From: JANTGF01 sp033791445
GTDB taxonomy: Bacteria > Bacteroidota > Bacteroidia > Bacteroidales > VadinHA17
Direction: 5' to 3'
Assembly: GCA_033791445.1 (NCBI GenBank)
Contig: JASJGS010000213.1
Span: forward strand, 1 to 29,804
Length of the DNA: 29,804 nucleotides
Part shown: positions 7,980-17,070 of the stretch, one piece after another
Layout of the letters: each line of letters starts with the position of its first letter
Position numbering within the stretch: position 1 is the stretch's first letter
Position numbers and translations under genes: made by a program
The notes under the pieces: model-generated
The model's input: only the letters and a program-made list of their open reading frames with translations
The model's database searches: none
What the model was told of the DNA's origin: nothing

Positions 7980-9314
7980 TTATCTCCTCATTTTAGACAT
8001 ATTATTCATCAAACCGGCCATATTCTTTTTACCCGACATCATTTTCATCATTTTCCGGGTTTCATCAAATTGCTTAATCAATTGATTTACTTCCTGAACG
8101 CTGGTACCGCTACCACTTGCAATTCTTTTTCGCCTGGAACCATTCAAAATAATTGGATTTGATCGTTCATCTGGTGTCATAGATCTAATAATTGCCTCTA
8201 TTCCCTGAAATGCGTCATCATCCATATCTATATTTTTCATCGCTTTTCCAAGACCAGGTACCATAGACGCCAGATCTTTCAAGTTCCCCATCTTTTTAAT
8301 TTGCTGGATTTGGGCAATGAAATCATCAAAATTAAACTGGTTCTTTGCTATCTTCTTTTGTAACTTTCTGGCTTCTTCTTCATCAAACTGCTCCTGGGCC
8401 TTTTCCACTAAAGAAACAATATCACCCATACCCAAAATTCGATCAGCCATCCGGCTGGGATGAAAAACATCAAGTGCATCCATCTTTTCACCAGCACTTA
8501 CAAATTTTATTGGTTTATTAACCACTGAGCGAATAGAAAGTGCAGCCCCACCTCGGGTATCACCATCTAGTTTGGTCAATATGACTCCTTCGTAATCCAG
8601 TCTGTCATTAAACTCTTTTGCTGTATTTACAGCATCCTGTCCGGTCATGGAATCAACTACAAAAAGAGTCTCATTTGGATTTATCTCATTTTTTATAGCT
8701 GAGATTTCATTCATCATCTCCTCGTCTATTGCGAGACGACCCGCAGTATCCACAATTACCGCATCAAATCCTTCCTTTTTAGCATGCTTTATGGCATTTT
8801 TTGCAATTTTTACCGGATTTTTATTCTCCTCTTCCGTATAGACAGGAATCCCAGTTTGTTCTCCCAGAATTTTTAATTGTTCAATAGCAGCTGGCCGATA
8901 TACATCACATGCCACCAACAATGGCTTCTTACTACGCTTATTTTTCAATAAACTGGCTAATTTCCCTGAAAAAGTAGTTTTACCAGAACCCTGTAAACCA
9001 GCTATTAACAAGACGGCTGGATTTGCCTTAATATTTATATCCACACTATCGCCACCCATCAGATCAGCCAGCTCATCATGAACTATTTTCACCATCAATT
9101 CACCTGGCTTTACCGATGACATAACATCCTGACCAATTGCTTTTTCCTTAATGCGGTCAGTAAATGATTTGGCTATTTTGTAATTAACATCAGCATCAAG
9201 CAAAGCTCTCCTAACTTCTTTTAAAGTCTCGGCAATATTAATTTCAGTAATTCTCCCCTGTCCTTTTAGAATTCTAAAAGACTTATCTAATCTATCACTT
9301 AAATTTTCGAACAT
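7980..9314 (-). CDS. ffh: Signal recognition particle protein Ffh
   Basis: Ffh is the GTPase subunit of the signal recognition particle. It binds 4.5S RNA and the signal sequences of nascent membrane proteins and docks with FtsY. The 444-residue protein shows the N-terminal helical bundle (residues 1-90), the G domain with P-loop GLQGSGKTT (106-114), DTAGR (189-193) and TKLDGDTRGGAALS, and a C-terminal M domain. The M domain carries the RNA-binding region around SRRKRIASGSGTSVQEVNQL and ends with methionine-rich helices (MMKMMSGKKNMAGLMNNMSKMRR). Length and motif order are typical. It has its own -7 promoter element upstream and is followed at 58 bases by folD. Confidence 0.98.
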   Translation of the reverse strand: MFENLSDRLDKSFRILKGQGRITEINIAETLKEVRRALLDADVNYKIAKSFTDRIKEKAIGQDVMSSVKPGELMVKIVHDELADLMGGDSVDINIKANPAVLLIAGLQGSGKTTFSGKLASLLKNKRSKKPLLVACDVYRPAAIEQLKILGEQTGIPVYTEEENKNPVKIAKNAIKHAKKEGFDAVIVDTAGRLAIDEEMMNEISAIKNEINPNETLFVVDSMTGQDAVNTAKEFNDRLDYEGVILTKLDGDTRGGAALSIRSVVNKPIKFVSAGEKMDALDVFHPSRMADRILGMGDIVSLVEKAQEQFDEEEARKLQKKIAKNQFNFDDFIAQIQQIKKMGNLKDLASMVPGLGKAMKNIDMDDDAFQGIEAIIRSMTPDERSNPIILNGSRRKRIASGSGTSVQEVNQLIKQFDETRKMMKMMSGKKNMAGLMNNMSKMRR

Positions 9315-9339
9315 TTTTATTTGAGTATTTCTTAAGGCA

Positions 9340-9347
9340 CAAAAATA
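9340..9347 (-). promoter_or_regulatory. Bacteroidota-type -7 promoter element for ffh
   Basis: On the minus strand TATTTTTG fits the TAnnTTTG consensus of the Bacteroidota primary sigma factor. It predicts a transcript start about 20 bases before the ffh ATG. A matching TTTG -33 box at the usual 19-21 base spacing is not clear. Confidence 0.45.
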
Positions 9348-9406
9348 TATATTTCTATAATAAAACTGGCTTCAAACCATGAAATGTAAACGTAAAACGA
9401 GGTTTT

Positions 9407-11221
9407 CTACATTTTTTCCGGAACTTCAATACCCAATAATTCCATTCCAGATTTTATAACCCTGCCAGTCATTGCGGAAAGTTGAAGCCTAAAAACTTTG
9501 AAATCTTGATTCTCCTCCCGCAAAATTGAATAATCATGATAAAATTGGTTATACTCCTTTACCAGATCATAACAATAATTCGCAACTAAAGCTGGGTTTA
9601 AACTTTTAGATGACTCCTTAATCACAAATTTATAATGACGAATTAATTTCACCAAGTCTTTTTCTTTATCAGACATCACGACATCACCTGGTGAAACGTT
9701 TTTCCATTCAATAGATCTTTCGTCTGCTTTCTTAAGTAATGAGTTGATGCGGGCGTAGGTATATTGAATAAAAGGTCCGGTATTTCCGTTAAAATCAACT
9801 GATTCCCTTGGATCAAAGGTCATACTTTTCTTTGGATCAACCTTTAAGATGAAATATTTGAGAGCACCCAATCCAACCTTTCTGTAAATACTATTCTTTT
9901 CAACTTCGGTATAACCATCTAACTTACCCAATTCCTCAGACATCACCCTGGCAGTATCAATCATCTCCTCAATAAGATCATCGGCATCCACTACTTTTCC
10001 TTCCCGTGATTTCATTTTCCCTTCTGGCAATTCAACCATACCATAAGAAAGATGAAATAAATGATCGGACCATGGGTAAGCCATTTTCTTTAGGATTAGC
10101 TTTAAAACCTGGAAATGATAGTTTTGCTCATTTCCAACTACATAGACGTGATCACTAAAATGATAATCATTGTATCGCTGTACGGCAGTACCAAGATCCT
10201 GCGTCATATACACTGCAGTACCATCCGATCGAAGTAAAAGTTTTTCATCAAGCCCTTCATCTTTTAGATCTGCCCAAATTGAACCATCTTCTTTTTTAAA
10301 AAGAACTCCTTTTCCTAATCCCTTCTCCACCAATTTTTTACCTAATTTATAGGTTTCTGATTCATAATAAATAACATCAAAATCTACACCTAGGTTTTTG
10401 TAAGTTATATCAAAACCCGCATAAACCCAATCATTCATCATTTTCCAAAGTTTAATAACTTCGGTATCTCCTTTTTCCCAATCCCTAAGCATGTCATGGG
10501 CCTCTTGTAGCAATGGGGCATTCTTTTCAGCTTCAGGTTTTTCCATCCCTCCATTTATTAGGCTTCCTACCTGAGCCCTGTATTCCTGTTCAAATCTCAC
10601 ATAATACTTACCAACCAGATGATCGCCTTTTATACAAGTTGTTTCGGGAGTTTCATTGTTTCCCCATTTCTTCCAAGCCAGCATAGATTTGCAGATATGA
10701 ATACCCCTGTCATTAACTATATTTGTTTTAACAACTTTATGACCATTCGCTTCCAATATTTTTGATACTGAATACCCTAAAAGGTTATTTCGAATATGCC
10801 CAAGATGCAAAGGTTTGTTTGTATTGGGAGATGAATACTCCACCAAGCAAGGGTCTTCATTATTTATTACACTCCTGCCAAATTCTGGATTGTCATAAAT
10901 CTCCTGGAATTGCGTTGGCCAAAAACCATTTCTCAACTCAAGATTAAGAAATCCTTTGACAACATTAAAGCCATCAACTTCAATTTCATTCTCAAGCAAA
11001 AAGTCACCGATCATTTCGGCAGTTAATTCCGGACTTTTCTTTGACCATCGCAATAAAGGAAATACAACCACAGTAAAATCACCCGTAAATTCCTTCCGGG
11101 TATTCTGGATTTGAATAGCTTGCTTTGGAACCTCCACCTCATACAGGCTTTTCACTGCCTCTATAATCTTCGCTTCAAGTATTAATTCAATTTCAGTTTT
11201 CATATTTTGTATAGTCGTCAA
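9407..11221 (-). CDS. argS: Arginyl-tRNA synthetase
   Basis: ArgS charges tRNA-Arg with arginine using ATP, in the cytoplasm. The 604-residue protein is a class Ia synthetase. It has the N-terminal additional domain that binds the tRNA D-loop (about 1-115), the HIGH motif as HLGH (139-142, in SPNTNKPLHLGHIRNN), a KMSKS equivalent KMKSREG (402-408) and the C-terminal DALR anticodon-binding domain (about 480-604; YTYARINSLLKK just before it). The start is taken as the ATG at 11221. A second ATG at residue 7 (11203) would also give a normal protein. A promoter element at 11251-11258 favours either. It lies between the glycosyltransferase gene and ffh on the same strand. Confidence 0.98.
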   Translation of the reverse strand: MTTIQNMKTEIELILEAKIIEAVKSLYEVEVPKQAIQIQNTRKEFTGDFTVVVFPLLRWSKKSPELTAEMIGDFLLENEIEVDGFNVVKGFLNLELRNGFWPTQFQEIYDNPEFGRSVINNEDPCLVEYSSPNTNKPLHLGHIRNNLLGYSVSKILEANGHKVVKTNIVNDRGIHICKSMLAWKKWGNNETPETTCIKGDHLVGKYYVRFEQEYRAQVGSLINGGMEKPEAEKNAPLLQEAHDMLRDWEKGDTEVIKLWKMMNDWVYAGFDITYKNLGVDFDVIYYESETYKLGKKLVEKGLGKGVLFKKEDGSIWADLKDEGLDEKLLLRSDGTAVYMTQDLGTAVQRYNDYHFSDHVYVVGNEQNYHFQVLKLILKKMAYPWSDHLFHLSYGMVELPEGKMKSREGKVVDADDLIEEMIDTARVMSEELGKLDGYTEVEKNSIYRKVGLGALKYFILKVDPKKSMTFDPRESVDFNGNTGPFIQYTYARINSLLKKADERSIEWKNVSPGDVVMSDKEKDLVKLIRHYKFVIKESSKSLNPALVANYCYDLVKEYNQFYHDYSILREENQDFKVFRLQLSAMTGRVIKSGMELLGIEVPEKM

Positions 11222-11250
11222 TATCCTGTACTATGTTAGATTTCAGGGTG

Positions 11251-11258
11251 CAAAGATA
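11251..11258 (-). promoter_or_regulatory. Bacteroidota-type -7 promoter element for argS
   Basis: Minus-strand TATCTTTG matches TAnnTTTG and would start transcription about 23-25 bases before the argS ATG. A clear -33 box is not seen. Confidence 0.45.
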
Positions 11259-11321
11259 ACATAGCTAATTTAAATTATTTGGGTTAGCAGCACCAAAATT
11301 ATGGTAAGATTAATTAGCAGG

Positions 11322-12224
11322 TTAAATCCGATCTGCGATAGTGCAATAATAACCCAGTTTATACATTTGAAAAAACAAAACAGATGGAGATCTCCCAGTC
11401 AGGTTTTTTTCTAAATAATTTCTAAATATTTGAAATTTGAGTTTTGCTATAGGTACTAGTCCAAATTTATTTAAGTTGTAGGCTGTGTCTAATATACGAA
11501 CCTGTTCCCTGAAAGCAGCGTCGAAATTTAGTTCCTGGTATAAATAATGTAGGCTTGCTAAGCTAATTCGGGTTTTTTCGAGGAATACTGAACCCTCCTC
11601 CAGCCCGTTGTGCAACAGAGCATTATCAATATGAAGTACTGGTATATTTCTTTTTTGTAATTCATAACCAAACAAAGTGTCTTCATGTCCGTAATCCATC
11701 AGGGTTTCATTAAACCTAATAGACTGGAAAGTTTTTTTCTCTATAAAAAAATTGAAAGTTGAAAAGGATTTATATGGATTAAGATTTCGTTCAGATGCAA
11801 ATCTTTCTTCTTTTTTTCTGCCATATTTCCAACGTAATAATAAAGCATTATTTTTTGGTTCCTTTTTCTGGTATGCAACACCACCAATTATTACTTTTGC
11901 ATCATGAACCAGGTTAAGATAGTTTTTTATAAATTTTGTATTCAGCAAAAGGGCATCTGAATCAATAAAAAGCAAATTATCAAACTTCGCCTCATCTGCC
12001 AATACATTTCTCATTCTGGCCCGACCAAGCTGGGTATTATGCCGTATAACTCTTACCTCGCTAATCTGCTCGATCACTCTATTTAATTCAAATACAGAAT
12101 TCTCCGATGCATCATCACCAACAATTATTTCCGCCTGACAAGCGTTCTCTTTCACCTGATAATTTAATTGATTAACAAGCTCTATGACATTCTGATTGTA
12201 ATTTGGTATTAAAATTGATAGCAT
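11322..12224 (-). CDS. Family 2 glycosyltransferase
   Basis: 300 residues. It begins directly with the GT-A fold hallmark MLSILIPNYNQNVIELVNQL, continues with the nucleotide-binding IIVGDDASE (about residues 34-42) and the metal-binding DxD equivalent FIDSDALL (about 90-97), and has the acceptor-side motif YGHEDTLFGYEL (about 175-186), where the ED pair is the usual catalytic-base region of GT2 enzymes. There is no signal peptide and no membrane segment, so it should work at the cytoplasmic face, transferring a sugar from a nucleotide donor to a glycan or lipid acceptor. Donor and acceptor cannot be told from sequence. It is not in a polysaccharide cluster: its neighbours are argS downstream and a divergent thioredoxin-like gene. 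Family assignment is firm and specificity is unknown. Confidence 0.9.
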   Translation of the reverse strand: MLSILIPNYNQNVIELVNQLNYQVKENACQAEIIVGDDASENSVFELNRVIEQISEVRVIRHNTQLGRARMRNVLADEAKFDNLLFIDSDALLLNTKFIKNYLNLVHDAKVIIGGVAYQKKEPKNNALLLRWKYGRKKEERFASERNLNPYKSFSTFNFFIEKKTFQSIRFNETLMDYGHEDTLFGYELQKRNIPVLHIDNALLHNGLEEGSVFLEKTRISLASLHYLYQELNFDAAFREQVRILDTAYNLNKFGLVPIAKLKFQIFRNYLEKNLTGRSPSVLFFQMYKLGYYCTIADRI

Positions 12225-12274
12225 TAAGGAATGAACTAATAATATCTAATAAATAGAATTGAAACTATATACAG

Positions 12275-12305
12275 TTTTGATTGATAAAATAACGAAGTAT
12301 ATTTG
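12275..12305 (+). promoter_or_regulatory. Bacteroidota-type promoter of the thioredoxin-like gene
   Basis: TTTTG at 12275-12279 (the -33 box) and TATATTTG at 12298-12305 (the TAnnTTTG -7 box) are 18 bases apart, close to the Bacteroidota consensus spacing. Transcription would begin near 12312, giving a leader of about 15 bases before the ATG at 12327. Confidence 0.65.
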
Positions 12306-12326
12306 TGCTTTCCTAAAAATTAATAC

Positions 12327-13733
12327 ATGAAAAAGTTTATTTTACCCATTCTTTTGGTTTTATTTTCAATCCCACCTCAGGTATATTCACAGGGTCATGA
12401 AATCAATATAACAATAGTTGGAGCTGCAGATAGCACCCTATTCTTTGCCTATAATTATGGCGATAAGAAATTTGTTCGAGACACTCTGGTAGCAGATCAA
12501 AATGGAACCATTGTAGTCAAAGGTGATGAAAGTCTCCCAGGTGGAGTTTATCTGGTAGTATTACCTGATTTCAAATATTTTGAGTTCCTGGTAAGCGATG
12601 ATCAGAAATTTTCTATTCAAACCGATTATAATAAATTGCTCGAAAGCCTTGAGTTTACGGGATCAAAAGAGAACTCCGCCTTTCTTGAATACCAGCAATT
12701 TACTATGAAAATAAACCAGAGCAATCAGGTATTAAAAGAAAAACAAAAAAATAATCTTACCAATCTAGATTCCCTTTTTATCATCCAGGATCAACTCGAT
12801 CAGAATACGCTTAAAGTTGAAACCTACTTAACTGAATTGACTGCAAAATATGAGGGCACTTTTTTAGGTGACTTGTTAAATTCTATGGCCCCCATTGATG
12901 ACCCGGAGATAATTGTTCCTGATGATGTCGAGAACCCTGATTCAGTGAGAATGATAAGAAGTTATGGATATTTTAGGGATCACTATTTTGATAGGGTAAA
13001 CTTCGCAAATAGTGACCTAATCCGCACCCCTATACTGATGAATAAGCTAAATCAATACTTTAATCGGATGTTGGTGCAAACACCTGATTCTATAATTCCC
13101 CAGGTAGAAATGGTTGTAAAAAAAGCAAAAGTCAATGCTGATATGTATCAGTATGTTCTGGTATATACGCTCAACAACTACCTTGAAAGTAAGATTATGG
13201 GATTGGATGAGGTCTTCGTACTAATTGCTGATAAGTATTATCTTTCAGGTGAGGCTCCCTGGGTTGATTCTACCTATATGGCAAGATTAAACGATAGAGT
13301 AATGAAAGTTCGGCCCAACTTAATCGGACGGAAAGCCCAGGATTTGAAAATGGAAACTCTTAGTGGTGAATGGATTTCACTACATCAGGTTGATCGAAAA
13401 TTTATTGTTGTTTATTTCTGGGAACCTAATTGTGGTTTTTGTAAGGAAGCTACACCAAAACTTTATGAAATATACCAGAAATACCAGAACAAAGGCATGG
13501 AAGTACTCGCAGTATATACTCAACAAGATAAGGAAGAGTGGGAAAATTATATAAATGAAACCGGATATGACTGGATTAATGCCTGGGACCCAGACCAACA
13601 AACTTATTTCCGGTATTACTACGATGTGTATACCACACCAACCTTATATGTTCTGGACAGGAATAAGACCATTGTTGCCAAACGAATTGACATGGAATCA
13701 TTAGAACAGATGATGAATCAACTATTAAACTAA
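12327..13733 (+). CDS. Periplasmic thioredoxin-fold protein with DUF4369 and DUF5106-like domains
   Basis: 468 residues. A signal peptide (MKKFILPILLVLFSIPPQVYSQ, about 1-22) precedes an N-terminal beta-rich domain of the DUF4369 type (about 23-125), a helical middle resembling DUF5106 (about 125-330; SYGYFRDHYFDRVNF), and a C-terminal TlpA/ResA-like thioredoxin fold (about 335-468). The active site is CGFC (Cys369 and Cys372, in YFWEPNCGFCKEATPKL), with the cis-proline in YTTPTLYVLD. The pair of cysteines indicates a thiol-disulfide exchange role in the periplasm. The partner is not evident and no cytochrome-maturation gene is nearby. It is transcribed alone from its own promoter and converges with btuD 50 bases downstream. 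Domain names come from resemblance and could be adjusted by a profile search. Confidence 0.88.
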   Translation: MKKFILPILLVLFSIPPQVYSQGHEINITIVGAADSTLFFAYNYGDKKFVRDTLVADQNGTIVVKGDESLPGGVYLVVLPDFKYFEFLVSDDQKFSIQTDYNKLLESLEFTGSKENSAFLEYQQFTMKINQSNQVLKEKQKNNLTNLDSLFIIQDQLDQNTLKVETYLTELTAKYEGTFLGDLLNSMAPIDDPEIIVPDDVENPDSVRMIRSYGYFRDHYFDRVNFANSDLIRTPILMNKLNQYFNRMLVQTPDSIIPQVEMVVKKAKVNADMYQYVLVYTLNNYLESKIMGLDEVFVLIADKYYLSGEAPWVDSTYMARLNDRVMKVRPNLIGRKAQDLKMETLSGEWISLHQVDRKFIVVYFWEPNCGFCKEATPKLYEIYQKYQNKGMEVLAVYTQQDKEEWENYINETGYDWINAWDPDQQTYFRYYYDVYTTPTLYVLDRNKTIVAKRIDMESLEQMMNQLLN

Positions 13734-13783
13734 TAGCTGCTTATATTGCCATATTAGTTTTTTATTTAAAAGAAAAACGGACC

Positions 13784-14779
13784 TCAAATTCCGAGTTTAG
13801 ATATGAGATCTTGAATGGAATTGCAGGTATATTGATCATCTTCTTTTATTAGAATCCAATTGTTCCCAATAATCTCTACTTGTGGAATTCCTGCATCCTC
13901 ACTTATAAGATGGCCAGTGCGCTCAAGAGCTTTCTTTGTCCAATGAAAGCGATTCCCTTTACCAATAAGCCTTATTCTTTTAGTAGCATTGATAGGATAT
14001 ACAAAATTTCCACTATGAACATCAAGGCGAAGTGGAGATCCCGGGAAAAGCTGGTCAAAATCACTATTAATAGCAAGATCTTCAGGACTTCCTTCCAAAA
14101 CCCCCTTTTCAGTCATGACCCAAATTTTATCGACTTCGTTCAATACCAAACCCAGGTCATGTGTAGAAAAGATGACTGTTTTCCCCTTGTTGTGCGCCAA
14201 AGATTTTAATAAATGCAAGACATCATACCTATTGGGAAGATCAAGAAAGGCGGTTGGTTCATCCAATATTAATACCTCAGTATCCTGTGCAATTGTTCTT
14301 GCTATCATAGCCCGTTGCCTTTCCCCATCAGATACTTCCGTTATGTTCTTATTCTTTAGTTTAGTCAATCCTACCATCTCAAGAGCAGAATCAACTTTTT
14401 CATGATCCCTGGTAGTTAGATTTCCCAACCAGTTTGTATATGGATAACGACCTAAGCCAACCAGATCCTGAACTTTTAAATTGCCTGCACGAATAACTTC
14501 AGTGGAAACATAAGCCACAAATCTGGAAAAATTGCGCAAGCTAATTTCCTGAATTCTATCTCCCTTAAAGTATACATCACCTGAGAGGATAGGTTGAAGT
14601 TTTACTAATGTTTTGAGTAAGGTACTTTTTCCTATTCCATTCTGGCCAATTAAAGCAATAAACTCACCCTTATCAGCAGACATGGCTATCCCATCCATTA
14701 GGGATAAATATTTCTTTTTACCCTTTGTAAAGCCAATTTCAAGCTCCCTGATGTCTATTATGTTAGTTGATTCTCTCAC
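13784..14779 (-). CDS. btuD: Cobalamin ABC transporter ATP-binding protein
   Basis: 331 residues. Motifs are Walker A GQNGIGKST (45-53), signature VSDGERQRAM (149-158, the SDGE variant of SGGE), Walker B LILDEP (170-175) and H-loop His207. It would energise the BtuC permease for B12 uptake across the inner membrane. It begins 8 bases after the btuC stop. The start codon is GTG at 14779; the next in-frame ATG (residue 28) would cut into the first strand of the fold. It is the last gene of the riboswitch-controlled operon. About 75 residues beyond the normal end of the ABC domain (after residue 255) form an extra C-terminal tail, starting near RIRLIGKGNRFHW. The family alone could not separate heme, siderophore or B12 transport. 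The riboswitch and BtuG decide for B12. Confidence 0.92.
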   Translation of the reverse strand: MRESTNIIDIRELEIGFTKGKKKYLSLMDGIAMSADKGEFIALIGQNGIGKSTLLKTLVKLQPILSGDVYFKGDRIQEISLRNFSRFVAYVSTEVIRAGNLKVQDLVGLGRYPYTNWLGNLTTRDHEKVDSALEMVGLTKLKNKNITEVSDGERQRAMIARTIAQDTEVLILDEPTAFLDLPNRYDVLHLLKSLAHNKGKTVIFSTHDLGLVLNEVDKIWVMTEKGVLEGSPEDLAINSDFDQLFPGSPLRLDVHSGNFVYPINATKRIRLIGKGNRFHWTKKALERTGHLISEDAGIPQVEIIGNNWILIKEDDQYTCNSIQDLISKLGI

Positions 14780-14787
14780 TACAATAA

Positions 14788-15840
14788 TCAGGCTAATGAG
14801 GTGATTTTCTTTCTCTTAAAGATAATCCAAATAATTACAGGAATTCCCAGAAGAGCTGTAACAGAATTGATTGGCAATACCTGGTCGTAACCAGGAAGTT
14901 TAGATATAATATCACTTATTAATATAAAAATTGCCCCAATTAGCATAGAGCCTGGAATAAGGACTTTATGGTCTGCAGTTTTAAACAGGAGCCTTGAAAT
15001 GTGAGGCACAACAATTCCGATAAACCCAATGGGTCCACAAAAAGCAGTTACAGCCCCAGCAAGGATACTTGTACTAATGAACACAACGGTTCTCGCAACT
15101 TTAGCATTTACACCCAATGAATGGGCATACTCTTCGCCCAACAGCATTGTGTTTAGAACCTTAACAGACGCAAGGCAAATAAGTATTCCAATAGATACAA
15201 CGAGTGCAAGTATTCCAAGCTGATCATGTGAAACATTTCCCAGGCTTCCCATAGTCCATACAATAAACGACTTGAGCATAGTTTCACTGCTAAAATACTG
15301 CAAAATAGCAACAAGGGCAGTAGCAATACTTCCGAAAAGTATACCCAGTATAAGAATGGTCATTATATCATTAATCCGAACAGAAATGGATAGAATTAAA
15401 AGTAATATTAAACCAGCACCAAAGGTTGCTGCAAACACAAGGGCCCAGTTACCAAAATGGCCAAAACCACTTATGCCAAAGGCTGAAAACCCCATGATTA
15501 AAAGAGCAACTCCAAGGCTTGCTCCTGAACTGATGCCAAGCACATATGGGCCTGCCAGGGGATTTCTGAATATGGTTTGCATTTGCAAACCACTAACTGA
15601 GAGAGCGATCCCCGCAATAATGGCTGTGATTGCCCTTGGAACTCGGAAATCAAAAATTATAACCCTCCATTCAGGATGGGAAAGTTCCTTCCCGCCTATA
15701 ATTTGTAAAATTGCCTTAAATGGTATCTGAACAGAACCAAGTAATACATCAAGGCAGAAAAATAAAAGCGTGAAAAAAGCCAGGATAAAAAGTATCCAGC
15801 TTCGGGATTCCGTTGAATACAGCTTAGTCTTTTCCTGCAT
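14788..15840 (-). CDS. btuC: Cobalamin ABC transporter permease (FecCD family)
   Basis: 350 residues with about ten hydrophobic membrane segments, typical of FecCD/BtuC permeases. Recognisable motifs are FRVPRAITAIIAGIALSVSG, LQMQTIFRNPLAGPYVLGIS, SGASLGVALLI and the C-terminal FCGPIGFIGIVVPHISRLL (the ATPase-contact region). Two copies would form the inner-membrane channel that passes B12 from BtuF to the cytoplasm. It starts with ATG 21 bases after btuF and ends 8 bases before btuD, so it belongs to the same transcript. It ends in a positively charged KRKKITSLA. Family membership is certain. The B12 substrate rests on the riboswitch and the neighbouring btuB and btuG. Confidence 0.95.
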   Translation of the reverse strand: MQEKTKLYSTESRSWILFILAFFTLLFFCLDVLLGSVQIPFKAILQIIGGKELSHPEWRVIIFDFRVPRAITAIIAGIALSVSGLQMQTIFRNPLAGPYVLGISSGASLGVALLIMGFSAFGISGFGHFGNWALVFAATFGAGLILLLILSISVRINDIMTILILGILFGSIATALVAILQYFSSETMLKSFIVWTMGSLGNVSHDQLGILALVVSIGILICLASVKVLNTMLLGEEYAHSLGVNAKVARTVVFISTSILAGAVTAFCGPIGFIGIVVPHISRLLFKTADHKVLIPGSMLIGAIFILISDIISKLPGYDQVLPINSVTALLGIPVIIWIIFKRKKITSLA

Positions 15841-15861
15841 TATTTTATAATGTTGATTGTT

Positions 15862-17055
15862 CTAAAGAACTTTTTTATAGTATACCAATTTGTGCTCAGG
15901 CAATGTCTCTGGATGAAATATTCGAATAAGATCTTTCAATACAATATCGGGATGTATAACGCCCGATTCCCAATAATCATTTCCACCAGATGAATTGATC
16001 CTTGCATTGTTATTAAAAATCTTACTATTCTGAAAGGGTTTAAAATATTTGAATCGTGAATCTAAATTTAAGATATCATCCAAGCTAGCAATAGCTCCCG
16101 GATTTATCCAATATTCTGCATCACCTGATTTTTCATAAACAGCCTCCAAATCCATGGGAACAGCTTTCTTTGAACTTAAATCTTTCCAAAGGTATGTGGC
16201 ACCGGCGTGTTTAATATAATTTGCAAGCGAAGTATTACCTGGAGAGACATACCAGACATCTTTCCAGGGCATACCTGTCATCACAACTGGCTTACTGGAA
16301 ACATTTATTACTTTCTCATGTAGGGATTTATAATTGTACGCTACCGAATCATATAATCTCCCTGCCCTTTCTTCCATTCCAAAAAATGATGCTACAAATT
16401 TAATCCATTCATACTTCCCAAGTGGCTCTTCTTCCAGGTACTCTCCATTCATTACTACGGGGATATTTAATTCATCAAGTTTTTGAATAAATCCAGTCAT
16501 TTCTGATTCGACACCGTACAACATTACTAAATCAGGCCTTAGAGATATGAGGGTCTCATAATTGAGTTCTCGGCCATAGCCAATATCTTTTATCTCACCA
16601 GAAATAATCTTATCTCGGATTTCCTTATTGTTAATAAGATCACTACCAGAGATTCCTACAATCGTCCCTGTTTTGCCTATAGATTCAAGAAAAGCAATAT
16701 GAGTCGTAGAGGAGCATACAATTCGATGAACTGGAAGCCTTATTAGGGTTGAATTCTCAATAACAGATTCTGGAAGTCTCGTGTTTTTTGCTGAAAGTAT
16801 ATATCTAAAACTAAATTCTTCGTCACCTTGCCAGGGATTATAAACATTTACTTCAGAATAACCACTGAACTTTTGAATGCTAAAACCTTTAGCCTTATGA
16901 ATTTTTACCTCTCCCACTTTTTCCGTAGCAACAGGCTCTCCTGATTCTCCTTTATTATGTCTTACATTACAATTTGAAAACAAAATCAAAAAAGAAAATA
17001 TAATGGAGATATAAAGAAACCTAACCAGTATAAAAACTAGTTTTTTCATTTTCAT
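15862..17055 (-). CDS. btuF: Cobalamin-binding periplasmic lipoprotein (BtuF-type)
   Basis: 397 residues. It is a lipoprotein, with a hydrophobic N-terminus ending in the lipobox LFSNC (Cys29), or Cys27 if the second ATG at 17049 is used. After a linker, an N-terminal section typical of Bacteroidota members (about 50-105; KGFSIQKFSGY, VNVYNPWQGDEEF) precedes the class III substrate-binding fold. The fold is visible as LPVHRIVCSSTTHIAFLESIG, GYGRELNYETLISLRPDLVML and the second lobe from KPVVMTGMPWKDVWYVSPG. It should hand B12 to BtuC in the periplasm. It sits 15 bases after the protease gene and 21 bases before btuC. Other class III ligands (heme, siderophores) are possible by fold alone, but the operon's riboswitch argues for corrinoid. 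Confidence 0.92.
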   Translation of the reverse strand: MKMKKLVFILVRFLYISIIFSFLILFSNCNVRHNKGESGEPVATEKVGEVKIHKAKGFSIQKFSGYSEVNVYNPWQGDEEFSFRYILSAKNTRLPESVIENSTLIRLPVHRIVCSSTTHIAFLESIGKTGTIVGISGSDLINNKEIRDKIISGEIKDIGYGRELNYETLISLRPDLVMLYGVESEMTGFIQKLDELNIPVVMNGEYLEEEPLGKYEWIKFVASFFGMEERAGRLYDSVAYNYKSLHEKVINVSSKPVVMTGMPWKDVWYVSPGNTSLANYIKHAGATYLWKDLSSKKAVPMDLEAVYEKSGDAEYWINPGAIASLDDILNLDSRFKYFKPFQNSKIFNNNARINSSGGNDYWESGVIHPDIVLKDLIRIFHPETLPEHKLVYYKKVL

Positions 17056-17070
17056 ACCGGGATCTATCTT

